From: CAZJOD01 sp964547525
Lineage (GTDB): Bacteria; Bacillota; Clostridia; JAAYHZ01
Reading direction: 5' to 3'
Assembly: GCA_964547525.1 (NCBI GenBank)
Contig: CAZJOD010000001.1
Location: 1-64,000, forward strand
Length of the DNA: 64,000 nt
Part shown: positions 43,505 to 52,236 of the stretch, in pieces
How the letters are laid out: each line of letters starts with the position of its first letter
Position numbering within the stretch: position 1 is the stretch's first letter
Notes under the pieces: model-generated
Told to the model about the DNA's origin: nothing
The model's database searches: none
Seen by the model: only the letters and a program-made list of their open reading frames with translations
Program-made: the position numbers and the translations under genes

Positions 43505-44167
43505 AATTATAATTACTTAAACAGAAACAATTACAGTTTTTGTTTTCTTCCTTTCTGATATATATGTCATTTATTATATACTTTTTTATTTTAACATCAA
43601 GTTAATATAAAATCATGGGTAAGGGCGTCGACATAATCTCTTCTTTACTTACTCACAAATTAACATAATTATGAATATAGTATATAGACATGAAAAGCCA
43701 GACAAAGGTTGTCAATATTTTATCGAAATTTTTTGGCAAAAATGAAGTATCTATACCGGTGAAACAACAAGACTTCGCGTTGACCGCGACAGGTAAAAAA
43801 TGCATGTTGAGTCGTTACAGATTTCAAATTAAGTTTGGTTTATAAGTTTTACAATGAAATCGTCTGTTCATTAACAATCATCTCTCGGATCCTCTCTCGT
43901 ATTTTCTTTTACATTAATATATACTTGTAAAATTATTCGTATTAAGCTAAACTGAATTGAAATAAATATGTTTAGTCTTGTTACAGATTACACATGATTA
44001 TACTGCAAAAATTTTATTTTATTTCAATAACCGAGCGAACATTGAACCGAAGTTATAAAATCAATTGGTGAAGGTATTTTCATTAACCGATATACACCGG
44101 ATCACAGTAAGTTTGAGTTTATTGCAGTGAAATCACACATTTTAAAATTTTCACAGGGAGAGATAGA
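43505..44167. other. Long intergenic region, repeat element at its right side
   Basis: The largest gene-free stretch in the window. Its right part is the repeat copy 43994-44137. A weak resemblance to the repeat's end (TTTACAATGAAATC) is seen at 43848-43861, and GTTACAGATT occurs near 43814 and 43979. Between 43505 and 43990 I find no open frame with a ribosome binding site and no RNA family I can name. Confidence 0.5.
43994..44137 (+). repeat. Dispersed inverted-repeat element, copy of about 144 bp
   Basis: Starts ATGATTATACTGCAA and ends TTATTGCAGTGAAATCA. Shares CCGAGCGAACATTGAACCG with the copy at 36508. It ends 30 bases before the acyltransferase start codon, so it forms that gene's upstream region. 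Confidence 0.85.
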
Positions 44168-45445
44168 ATGAAATCAATAATACTTGAGGACATTAAACGA
44201 TTTGATTTCCAAAAAGAGCCTATTAGGCAAAAATTCTATTTGAAGCCGTTAACATGGGCGTTAAGTTTTCCTAGTGTTTGGATGCACCAAACCAAAATTC
44301 ATCGTATTAATATGGAAAATTTAAAACCTCCATATTTATTATTATGTAATCATAATGCATTTTTTGATTTCAAAGTAACGACGGCGGCTATCTTTCCTGA
44401 AAAATCAAACTATGTAGTTGCAATCGACGGATTTGTCAAAAGAGAATGGTTACTTAGAAATGTCGGTTGTATTGGAAAACGAAAATTTACAAACGATACA
44501 AATTTAATTCGACATCTAAAGCAAGTAATACAAAACGGAGACATTGCCGTCTTGTATCCGGAGGCACGCTATTCATTATGTGGTACAAATGCGGTACTAC
44601 CTCAATCCATAGGAAAACTGGCTAAATTTTTAAAGGTTCCTGTAGTTACACTCATAATGAACGGCCACCACATAAATTCTCCTTTTTGGAATTTAAAAGA
44701 GAGAGGAAACAAAACTGAAGCTACCTTAAAACAACTAATTACTATTGACAAGATAAAAACGCTTTCTTATGAAGAGATTTACAGACTCATAAAAAAGGAA
44801 TTTGTTTACGATGATTATGCATGGCAAAAAGCCAACCAAATAAAAGTTACATATATAGATCGAGCCAAAGGTCTTCATAAGGTTTTATACCAATGCCCTC
44901 AATGTATGACAGAGTATCATATGGTATCTGAAGGAAGCCGAATACGTTGCAATCATTGCCAAAAAGAATGGGCTATGTCAGAATACGGCGAATTGTCTGC
45001 AATACAAGGAGAAACGGAATTTTCCCATATACCGAATTGGTATGAGTGGCAAAGAACTCAAGTACGTAAGGAAGTCGAGGAAGGAAGGTATAACTTTTCC
45101 GCACAAGTTGAAGTTCGTTCTTTACCGAATTCAAAAGGTTTTATCCATTTGGGTGACGGATTTTTAACTCATGATAACAATGGATTCATATTGACAGGCA
45201 CTTATAACGGGCAACCTTATCAAATTGAAAAAAGTGTAAATTCCCTTTATTCGTGTCACATCGAATATAACTATCTTGGTAAATACGGTGATTGCATAGA
45301 TTTAAATACACTTACCGATACATATTACATCTATCCTAAAAATTGCGATTTTTCAGTGACAAAAATCGCATTGGCTACTGAAGAACTTTATGAATTGAAT
45401 CGTCGTACCACTTTGTTAATGAAACCTTTAGTAAATAAAAAATGA
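44168..45445 (+). CDS. PlsC-type acyltransferase fused to a zinc-ribbon domain
   Basis: Residues about 40-210 form a 1-acylglycerol-3-phosphate acyltransferase-like domain: LLLCNHNAFFDF (the H-x4-D catalytic motif), GFVKREWLLRNVGCIG, and YPEARYS in place of the usual EGTRS. From about 245 there is a zinc ribbon (CPQC...CNHC) and a C-terminal beta-rich part (FIHLGDGFLTHD, TDTYYIYPKN). The fusion of an acyltransferase to a zinc ribbon is uncommon. The enzyme probably acylates a lipid precursor at the membrane, but its acceptor is uncertain. GGGAGAGATAGA precedes the ATG. The dispersed repeat element lies directly upstream. Confidence 0.85.
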   Translation: MKSIILEDIKRFDFQKEPIRQKFYLKPLTWALSFPSVWMHQTKIHRINMENLKPPYLLLCNHNAFFDFKVTTAAIFPEKSNYVVAIDGFVKREWLLRNVGCIGKRKFTNDTNLIRHLKQVIQNGDIAVLYPEARYSLCGTNAVLPQSIGKLAKFLKVPVVTLIMNGHHINSPFWNLKERGNKTEATLKQLITIDKIKTLSYEEIYRLIKKEFVYDDYAWQKANQIKVTYIDRAKGLHKVLYQCPQCMTEYHMVSEGSRIRCNHCQKEWAMSEYGELSAIQGETEFSHIPNWYEWQRTQVRKEVEEGRYNFSAQVEVRSLPNSKGFIHLGDGFLTHDNNGFILTGTYNGQPYQIEKSVNSLYSCHIEYNYLGKYGDCIDLNTLTDTYYIYPKNCDFSVTKIALATEELYELNRRTTLLMKPLVNKK

Positions 45446-45548
45446 TATGTATATTTATTCAGCAGTATGACGACTGTAACCGTGAATCCTCTTCTAAGGT
45501 CATTTATCGGTTTACCAAAACTTTAAAAATTAAATGTTTCACAAATCG

Positions 45549-45583
45549 AGAAAAGGCTGAAGTTATGTTTCAGCCTTTTGTTT
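45549..45583. terminator. Bidirectional rho-independent terminator
   Basis: AAAAGGCTGAA and TTTCAGCCTTTT form a stem with a short loop, flanked by A-rich and T-rich sequence. It lies between convergent acyltransferase and dehydrogenase genes. Confidence 0.85.
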
Positions 45584-45618
45584 CAAACTGTTATACTCTA
45601 TAAAAACTGTCCTTATAT

Positions 45619-46716
45619 TTACCAGATCACAGAAGGATGCCCATGCAGGTTCGGGAGTCTGTTCGGACGAACAAGTGCTCCACCTTCTTCATAAGAGTTT
45701 ATTGCAGCGAAAGTATATTCCAATGTGGCTAAAGCGTCTCTGCCGGATGCTCTTATAAATTCTTTGGGCACACCGTTAGTAATATCCTCAAGGAAAGCAT
45801 GAAGCCTTGTGGGGAATGTGGAATTAAAGTCTGTTACATTATAATCCATAACTTTAGGTTCGGGAGATGTCTTCTCTCCGGCTTTGGGTGCTTCCCAAAG
45901 AGTAAGTTTTTCTACACAGTTTTCAATACAGAAGGTACCTTTGGTTCCCGCCATCTCGAAGCTCCACCAACCTCCTAAACCAAACATCGCATCTCCTCTT
46001 TGAGACAATAGATACCCAACACTACCATTTTCAAATTTTACATGAATACTGTTAATTGACAGCATTAAATCCTCGGCACTTTTTCTTACACCGGGTTTAT
46101 TCATAAATGCTTGAACATGGGTTATATCTCCGCCAAAATAACGCAAAACACTAAAAGGATGAGCAAGGAACGCTTTGACATGAGAATACGGCCGTTGCCA
46201 TCTAGGGCTTCCGGGTCCGCCATAAGTTGCTTCTCCACCGTTAAATCCCATCTTATGCAAACAATATACCGGTTCACCTATTTTGCCTTCTTTTATAAAC
46301 TGCTTTGCTTTGTCAGCAGGTTGTGTAAAATAATGATTCAGATTGCATCCAAGGTAAACATCCTTCTTCGATGCCAATTCAACCATTTCTCTTGCTTCTA
46401 AAACATCGTTTGATATAGGTTTTTCAACTAATACGTTTTTTCCGGCTTCCAGAGCTTCCATTGCAGGCAAATAGTGCCAGCTTCCGTTTTCATATCCGCT
46501 TGTTGTTACATCAACAATATCCAACTCCGGGTGTGCATTTAACATATCCTTCAGACTGTAATACGCTTTTACTCCAAGTTTCTCAGCAGCCGTATCAGCC
46601 TTCGCTTTAACAATATCACATATAGCGACTAGCTCCGCAAGCGTATCATTTTTATAACACTGTGCATGAAGATTACCAATGCCCCCCATACCGACTATAC
46701 CTATTTTTAAACCCAT
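45619..46716 (-). CDS. Gfo/Idh/MocA family oxidoreductase
   Basis: A 365-residue NAD(P)-dependent dehydrogenase. Rossmann motif GIVGMGGIGNLHAQCY, family motif VEKPISNDVLEA (about residue 97) and a substrate domain with HVKAFLAHPFSVLRYFGGDI, including the catalytic-region histidine. It belongs to the same superfamily as the genes at 10617, 29028 and 41071 but is clearly diverged from each. The frame extends to 46752, but GAAAGGAAGG is properly placed for the ATG at 46716, which gives the normal N-terminus. It is transcribed alone. The substrate is unknown. Confidence 0.92.
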   Translation of the reverse strand: MGLKIGIVGMGGIGNLHAQCYKNDTLAELVAICDIVKAKADTAAEKLGVKAYYSLKDMLNAHPELDIVDVTTSGYENGSWHYLPAMEALEAGKNVLVEKPISNDVLEAREMVELASKKDVYLGCNLNHYFTQPADKAKQFIKEGKIGEPVYCLHKMGFNGGEATYGGPGSPRWQRPYSHVKAFLAHPFSVLRYFGGDITHVQAFMNKPGVRKSAEDLMLSINSIHVKFENGSVGYLLSQRGDAMFGLGGWWSFEMAGTKGTFCIENCVEKLTLWEAPKAGEKTSPEPKVMDYNVTDFNSTFPTRLHAFLEDITNGVPKEFIRASGRDALATLEYTFAAINSYEEGGALVRPNRLPNLHGHPSVIW

Positions 46717-46946
46717 AATGCGATACCTTCCTTTCACTGTGTCTAATACCATTTATTTAATTGACCTTAGAAAAATCAAAAATGATATCCAAGGCATTTC
46801 CGATTATCTACATGTTACCGGAAATAATAATAAATGAACAGTAAATACACAATTTAATAACCACCATAATTTTACTAAAATTTTTCCTCAAATACAACAA
46901 AGCTTGTTAATAAACCTATCTATTAGGATATAATCACTACATTTTA

Positions 46947-47567
46947 TTATAAGTGTTTGTAATAAAAAATAGCAAGCTGTGTTCTGTCTCTTAATTTTAA
47001 TTTTTCAAGTATGACACTTATGTAATTGCGAACGGTTCCCTCACTTAGAAAAAGCGTCTCGGATATTTCCCTGTTAGATAAACCATTCGCAACCTGTGTA
47101 ATTATTTCAACTTCTTTCTCACTCAAATCAAACTTATTTATATATGATTTACTTATATTTGTTTTAAACACAGGTATCTTAGCGATTATTTCATCACCAA
47201 ATACTCTTTGACCCATAAAAACCGCCTTAACGGAGGGCAATATACTTTCAAAATTCTGTTTCAATATATACCCTTTAGCTCCTATTTGGAAAGCTTTTAT
47301 TATATACTCATTATCAGAAAATGTGGTTAAGAATAAAATTTTCGCTTTACTGTCCTTTTTCAATATTATTTCAGCGGCATCTAAACCTGTCATTCCATCC
47401 ATTCTTATGTCCATTAAAAGTACATCCGGTATTAATTTTGTATATAGATCAACAGCCTGTTTGCCACTGTTTCCTATCCCCGCCACTTCAACTTCATTGT
47501 CAGCTTCCAATATTATTTTTAAAGATGCCAAAACGAGTTTATCGTCATCTATTACCAATACTCTCAA
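46947..47567 (-). CDS. NarL/LuxR-type response regulator
   Basis: A 206-residue two-component response regulator. The receiver domain has the acidic triad (DDD at 7-9), phospho-acceptor Asp53 in LLMDIRMDG and the lysine in LKQNF. The C-terminal LuxR helix-turn-helix reads LSEKEVEIITQVANGLSNREISETLFLSEGTVRNYISVILEKLKL. The start is TTG with GGAGG ten bases upstream, inside the end of the kinase gene, five bases after whose stop it begins. Together with the kinase it probably controls the divergent ABC exporter at 48884. Confidence 0.94.
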   Translation of the reverse strand: MRVLVIDDDKLVLASLKIILEADNEVEVAGIGNSGKQAVDLYTKLIPDVLLMDIRMDGMTGLDAAEIILKKDSKAKILFLTTFSDNEYIIKAFQIGAKGYILKQNFESILPSVKAVFMGQRVFGDEIIAKIPVFKTNISKSYINKFDLSEKEVEIITQVANGLSNREISETLFLSEGTVRNYISVILEKLKLRDRTQLAIFYYKHL

Positions 47568-47572
47568 GCTAT

Positions 47573-48646
47573 CTAAACCTCCTTCGGGACGGAAATAAAT
47601 ATCTCAAAGCCTTTTTCCGTCTTAATATTTATATTTCCATTCAATGAATGTATCCTGTCGGTCATGTTTTTAAGTCCTAGACCCTCCTCGGAAAGAGAAC
47701 TTTTCACATTACCGTTATCTCTTATAATTAATTGGTAAAATGCAGGATGTTCTCCCACTGTAATGAAGACGTGTGTTGCATTTGAATGTTTAATAATATT
47801 TGACAAAGCTTCTTTAACAATTGATATGAATGCATATTTTAATTTTTTTTCGGGATTTTGATTTATCCTGTAATCAAAATACAATTCACAGAATGTAAAA
47901 TGGTTAATAATATCTTCCAGCTGCATTTTAAGATCGACCGATTCGTCATATAACTCATGAACACTGTTTCTAATATTGTTCATTGCTTGTAACAGTGTAT
48001 CATTTAAAGTTTTTAGATTATCCCTTATTTTTTCATCACGATTTATAGTAAGAAGTGCAGCCGACTGTAAGATGGAACTTGAAAGCAGGTGCCCTACATT
48101 GTCATGAATTTCCCTTGCTATACGATTTCGTTCGTTTAAGGTTGCCATATTTAGCTCTGTATCTTGTTTTTCTATTAAATCCTTATTTTGTTTTTTTAAT
48201 TTAACTGCCATTTCTCTTGTAGTATCATTCAATTTATTATATTTATCATGTAATTTAATAAGCATTTCCGTACGGTACCTGATTAATATACATGTAATCA
48301 ACATCCCTATAACTATTAAAACGGTTTGGACCGATGCATGTCCTATAAAGTATATTACAGGAATTATACCGAGTAAATTTATATACTGATATTTATAAAA
48401 CACCATATCATATACAATCAACGGTAAAAACAAAGTTAATACCGGAATATAACATGCCATAACTGAAAATCCCAACGTTAAAACTGTTCTAAGACGTTCA
48501 TCTTCGAAGTAGCTTAAAAAACCGCTTATAGTCATACTTATAAGCAGTATTATGACATTAGCTTCAAAATCCGCGCAGCTGACCCATAATATAAGACAAA
48601 CAAAAAAAATAATTAATTTGTCGATTAAATTTTTTGAATTTAACAT
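47573..48646 (-). CDS. Sensor histidine kinase (HisKA_3 type)
   Basis: A 357-residue membrane kinase. About five hydrophobic segments fill residues 10-125, a coiled linker follows, and then the HisKA_3 dimerisation helix NERNRIAREIHDNVGH with phospho-acceptor His181. The ATPase domain ends with RDNGNV and GLGLKNMTDRI. This architecture is that of LiaS/DesK/LnrJ kinases, which sense membrane-active compounds. It is cotranscribed with the NarL-type regulator. The divergent neighbours are an ATPase and two ABC-2 permeases, the same set as the B. subtilis LnrJK-LnrLMN linearmycin resistance system. Confidence 0.93.
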   Translation of the reverse strand: MLNSKNLIDKLIIFFVCLILWVSCADFEANVIILLISMTISGFLSYFEDERLRTVLTLGFSVMACYIPVLTLFLPLIVYDMVFYKYQYINLLGIIPVIYFIGHASVQTVLIVIGMLITCILIRYRTEMLIKLHDKYNKLNDTTREMAVKLKKQNKDLIEKQDTELNMATLNERNRIAREIHDNVGHLLSSSILQSAALLTINRDEKIRDNLKTLNDTLLQAMNNIRNSVHELYDESVDLKMQLEDIINHFTFCELYFDYRINQNPEKKLKYAFISIVKEALSNIIKHSNATHVFITVGEHPAFYQLIIRDNGNVKSSLSEEGLGLKNMTDRIHSLNGNINIKTEKGFEIFISVPKEV

Positions 48647-48789
48647 AAGTATACCATTTTTATCCTAAGCTCTAAAATCTTGCTCTTATAGCTTTAAAAA
48701 GTACGGCAAATTGGAGAACACTTTATAATTTATATTACCGGTTTAATTTCATATGCACAATCAAAAATTCACATTAATACGTTAAAACA

Positions 48790-48803
48790 ATGACAATTGT
48801 CAT
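48790..48803. promoter_or_regulatory. 14-bp perfect palindrome, candidate response-regulator site
   Basis: ATGACAATTGTCAT lies between the divergent kinase gene and ABC exporter. Its centre is about 55 bases upstream of the predicted exporter transcription start, a usual place for activator binding. Confidence 0.6.
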
Positions 48804-48816
48804 ATTCAAATATGAT

Positions 48817-48845
48817 TTGAAACACTTACAACTTAATCATATACG
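48817..48845 (+). promoter_or_regulatory. Promoter of the ABC exporter operon
   Basis: A -35 TTGAAA (48817-48822) and a weak -10 TATACG (48840-48845) are separated by 17 bases. A weak -10 with an upstream palindrome is consistent with activator-dependent transcription. Confidence 0.4.
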
Positions 48846-48883
48846 GTTTATTATTATAGTATAAAACACAGGAGGTACTATAA

Positions 48884-49816
48884 ATGATTATAAAGGTTAA
48901 AAATTTGGTAAAACGCTACGGTGACTTGATAGCTCTTGACCACTTTTGCTTATCCATAAAAGAAGGAGAGATATTCGGATTACTCGGTCCAAACGGATCA
49001 GGTAAAACAACCGCAATTAATTGTATACTATCTTTACTTCAATATGACACCGGTGAAATCGAAATTTTCGATAAACCTATGACACCTGAGGCATATGATA
49101 TAAAACGTAATATCGGAGTTGTAATGCAAAATGTAGCGGTATATAACGAGTTGACGGTTTATGAAAATATCGACTTTTTTTGTGGACTCTATATAACAGA
49201 TAAAATTCAAAAAAAGAAACTTGTAGAAGAAGCTATTGAATTTGTAGGGTTAGGTGAATTCAGGAAATTCTATCCAAAAAAATTAAGTGGAGGTTTGCTT
49301 AGAAGATTAAACATTGCATGTGGAATAGTACACAAACCAAAATTAATATTTTTTGATGAACCGACTGTTGCGGTAGATCCCCAAAGTCGCAATAGAATAC
49401 TACAAGGAATCATGGAACTTAATAAACAAGGAGCAACTGTGATTTATACATCACATTATATGGAAGAAGTTGAACAAATATGTAGTAGAATTATGATAAT
49501 TGACAGGGGTAAAACAATAGCGACCGGAACAAAAGATGAACTTAAAGCTATGATAACCCTAGGCGAAAAGATCACTGTAGAATCTTACGAGGTAACATAT
49601 GAACAGATCGAATCCATTAAAAAGCTGCCGAATATCGTATCTGTAGAATACAAAGATCAACTGTTGATAATCAAATCCGGCAAAGGCAAAAATAATCTTG
49701 AAATAGTTTTGGATTATATAAAAAAAGCAGGTATTCAATTCGGTAAAATATACTCAGAACTACCGACACTAAACGATGTTTTCCTTGAAATCACAGGAAA
49801 AGAGTTAAGAGATTAA
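48884..49816 (+). CDS. ABC transporter ATP-binding protein (drug-export type)
   Basis: A 310-residue cytosolic ATPase. Walker A GPNGSGKTT (35-43), Q-loop VVMQNVAVY, signature LSGGLLRRL and Walker B LIFFDEPT are followed by the switch histidine in YTSHYMEE. The C-terminal extension (about 225-305) is typical for ATPases that serve ABC-2 exporters (DRA/CcmA type). AGGAGGTACTATAA gives a strong start. It is the first gene of a three-gene operon with two ABC-2 permeases and lies divergent to the kinase-regulator pair. Export of an antibiotic or lipopeptide is the likely role. Confidence 0.95.
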   Translation: MIIKVKNLVKRYGDLIALDHFCLSIKEGEIFGLLGPNGSGKTTAINCILSLLQYDTGEIEIFDKPMTPEAYDIKRNIGVVMQNVAVYNELTVYENIDFFCGLYITDKIQKKKLVEEAIEFVGLGEFRKFYPKKLSGGLLRRLNIACGIVHKPKLIFFDEPTVAVDPQSRNRILQGIMELNKQGATVIYTSHYMEEVEQICSRIMIIDRGKTIATGTKDELKAMITLGEKITVESYEVTYEQIESIKKLPNIVSVEYKDQLLIIKSGKGKNNLEIVLDYIKKAGIQFGKIYSELPTLNDVFLEITGKELRD

Positions 49817-49828
49817 GGAGGATTAAAA

Positions 49829-50965
49829 ATGTTTTCACATATATTCAAATATAGAATAAAATGCCTTCTAAGAGATCGAGTAACAGTATTTTGGACATTA
49901 ATGTTTCCATTGGTGTTGGCTACATTTTTTAATCTTGCTTTTTCTAATCTGGATGATCATGAAAAATTTCAACCAATAAACATAGCAGTTGCAGATAATG
50001 AAGCATATCGTTCAAATCAAGGTTTAAAATCGGTATTAGGTGAAGTGTCAACCGGAGACGACAGATTATTTAATCTTGCAATAGTATCCCAAGAAGAAGC
50101 CGACAGATTGTTATTTGAAAACTCCATAGCAGGATATTTGGCGGTGGATACATCCATAAAACTCGTGGTTAACAAGTCAGGATTGAATCAAAGTATAATA
50201 AAAAGTTTTATAGACAGCTATTTACAAACAAACTCCACAGTCACATCGATCATAACTGATAACCCTTCTAAATACCCGGAAATTGTAAATGATATAGGAA
50301 ACCGCAAAGAATACGTGCGAGAGGTGTCCGGTACAAGCGCAGAGCCAAATGCAATGCTAAATTATTTTTACACATTGATAGCCATGGCATGTTTTTACGG
50401 TGGACTGCAAGGAAGCCGTGAGGTCTCGGATATTCAAGCCAATATTTCATATATAGCCACAAGGGTCAATACAGTACCTGTTCATAAACTGAAAATATTT
50501 TTATACAATATGTGTGCTTCCCTGTTTATCCATTATGCACAAATACTTGTGCTCTTAACTTATCTATATTTCGGTCTTAAAATTGACTTTGGAACAAAAT
50601 GGGTGCTTGTACTTTTAACCGCATTTATCGGTTCAATTGTAGGGTTATCCTTCGGAGCGTTTATAAGTGCCGCGGCAAAAAAATCCGAAGGCGTTAAAAT
50701 CGCCGTTATAATAGGTGTGTCAATGATCTGTTCTTTTTTGGCAGGAATGATGTATCAGGGCATGAAATATATTGTCGCTCAAAAAATACCTGTATTATCA
50801 TGGTTAAACCCATTGAATTTATTAACCGACGCTTTTTATAGCCTTTATTACTATGACACTCTCAATAGATATACACTCAATATGATCGTTTTAACTGCCT
50901 TTATACCGATATTTTGTTTGGGAACCTATTTTATGATAAGGAGGAGAAAATATGCAAGTCTTTAA
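49829..50965 (+). CDS. ABC-2 type permease, first subunit
   Basis: A 378-residue ABC-2 permease. One N-terminal membrane helix (VTVFWTLMFPLVLATFFNLAF) and a large extracellular loop (about 40-170) are followed by five C-terminal helices, including GSIVGLSFGAFISAAAKKSEG and IGVSMICSFLAGMMYQGMK. This is the layout of YhgE/LnrM-type exporters. AAGGAGGATTAAAA precedes the ATG, 12 bases after the ATPase stop. Its last 14 bases overlap the next permease, so the pair is translationally coupled and probably forms a heterodimeric pore. Confidence 0.92.
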   Translation: MFSHIFKYRIKCLLRDRVTVFWTLMFPLVLATFFNLAFSNLDDHEKFQPINIAVADNEAYRSNQGLKSVLGEVSTGDDRLFNLAIVSQEEADRLLFENSIAGYLAVDTSIKLVVNKSGLNQSIIKSFIDSYLQTNSTVTSIITDNPSKYPEIVNDIGNRKEYVREVSGTSAEPNAMLNYFYTLIAMACFYGGLQGSREVSDIQANISYIATRVNTVPVHKLKIFLYNMCASLFIHYAQILVLLTYLYFGLKIDFGTKWVLVLLTAFIGSIVGLSFGAFISAAAKKSEGVKIAVIIGVSMICSFLAGMMYQGMKYIVAQKIPVLSWLNPLNLLTDAFYSLYYYDTLNRYTLNMIVLTAFIPIFCLGTYFMIRRRKYASL

Positions 50966-52118
50966 ATTATGCTTAAAAATATTAAAGAAAAATATACCTT
51001 CAATGATGATATACATTATAGTTTTTTTGGTAGTCTCCCTTATAATGTCAGCTTCAATGGTAAGTGATCAAAAAAAGGAGACATCATTTACCGGAGTTAA
51101 ACATAACATTGCTTTAATTTGTGAAGAAAACAGCCCTTTAATAGACGGATTCAAAGCGGAACTCGGAAAAATTGTTAACTTTGTTGAACTCCCCGATGAG
51201 ATTGAAGCGTTGCAAGACGCTCTTTATTTCAGATCGGTTACCTATATTCTTCGAATACCTAAGGGTTTTACCGATGAGTTTATGAAAGGTGAGACTGTGC
51301 AGCTTGAAAAAACAATAATACCTTCTTCCTTTAGTAACATATATATTGATCTTAGTATCGATAAATATTTCAACACAGCACGACTTTATGTTAACAATTC
51401 AAACGGTATAACACAACAAGAATTGGTTGAACGGTTAAATAAAGATTTATCTTTAGATACTACTGTCGAATTAAAAACAAACGGTGAAGAACCCACAGAC
51501 CTTTTATATGCGAATTATTATTTCAACTATTTGGTATACTCGCTTTTTTTCATACTGATATTGGGTATCAACGCTTTAGTACTTGCATTCAACAATCAAG
51601 ACTTGAAAAGAAGAACAGCATGCTCACCGATTACAACCGGAAGTGTCAATCTGCAATTTGTACTTGTCAACCTTTTGTTTACTTTTATAGCATGGTTTAT
51701 TATGGTAATATTTTGTATCTTATTTAACCTCAAAAACAGTTTCAATACAAATATGATATTCTTCCTAATAAACTCTCTAGTATTCGCGTTTTGCTGCTCT
51801 AGCATCAGTTACTTAATCGGCAATCTGGTAAAAGGTCAAGAAGCTGTTTCAGCGGTTAGTAATGTAGTCGCATTAGGATTATGTTTTATAAGTGGTGTCT
51901 TTGTACCGCAGGAATTTTTAGGAAGTTCTGTTCTAAAGATCGCAAGCTTTACACCTTCTTACTGGTTTGTTAAAGCTAATAATCAAATAGCAAATTTGAC
52001 ACGCTTCGATTTTCCTTATCTGCAACCTATTCTATCGGATATGGTTGTACAAATTGGTTTTGCACTTGCCTTCTTTTCGATAGCTTTGGTAATAGCAAAG
52101 AAAAAAAGATACAGCTAG
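50952..52118 (+). CDS. ABC-2 type permease, second subunit
   Basis: A 388-residue ABC-2 permease with the same plan as its neighbour. It has an N-terminal helix (SMMIYIIVFLVVSLIMSASM), a long outer loop (about 45-190), and C-terminal helices including YLIGNLVKGQEAVSAVSNVVALGLCFISGVFVP. That last segment, with its SGVFVP motif, is typical for ABC-2 proteins. The start lies inside the end of the preceding permease, with AAGGAGGAG just ahead. Together with the ATPase it forms an exporter resembling LnrLMN. A strong terminator follows. Confidence 0.92.
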   Translation: MQVFKLCLKILKKNIPSMMIYIIVFLVVSLIMSASMVSDQKKETSFTGVKHNIALICEENSPLIDGFKAELGKIVNFVELPDEIEALQDALYFRSVTYILRIPKGFTDEFMKGETVQLEKTIIPSSFSNIYIDLSIDKYFNTARLYVNNSNGITQQELVERLNKDLSLDTTVELKTNGEEPTDLLYANYYFNYLVYSLFFILILGINALVLAFNNQDLKRRTACSPITTGSVNLQFVLVNLLFTFIAWFIMVIFCILFNLKNSFNTNMIFFLINSLVFAFCCSSISYLIGNLVKGQEAVSAVSNVVALGLCFISGVFVPQEFLGSSVLKIASFTPSYWFVKANNQIANLTRFDFPYLQPILSDMVVQIGFALAFFSIALVIAKKKRYS

Positions 52119-52124
52119 AATTTT

Positions 52125-52165
52125 ACAAACCTGCAGCTTTGTTATTGATGCTGCAGGTTTTTTTT
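52125..52165 (+). terminator. Rho-independent terminator
   Basis: AAACCTGCAGC (52127-52137) and GCTGCAGGTTT (52150-52160) form a perfect 11-bp stem followed by eight T residues. It ends the ABC exporter operon. Confidence 0.95.
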
Positions 52166-52192
52166 AATTCTTAAATATATAAAAATCAATAT

Positions 52193-52236
52193 ATGATTTC
52201 ACTGCAATAAAACCGGGTTTTTTGCAGTAGAATCAT
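52193..52236 (-). repeat. Dispersed inverted-repeat element, minimal 44-bp copy
   Basis: Consists of the two family ends joined directly: on the minus strand ATGATTCTACTGCAA, a short centre, then TTGCAGTGAAATCAT. It overlaps the last codons and stop of the GH106-like gene. Confidence 0.9.

Noticed and set aside
43505..43993. Large non-coding RNA or riboswitch
   Set aside because: The region is long and gene-free, but no conserved motif or stable fold could be recognised by eye.
47321..47647. 108-codon plus-strand frame across the kinase/regulator junction
   Set aside because: It is antisense to two clearly coding genes and has no initiation signal.
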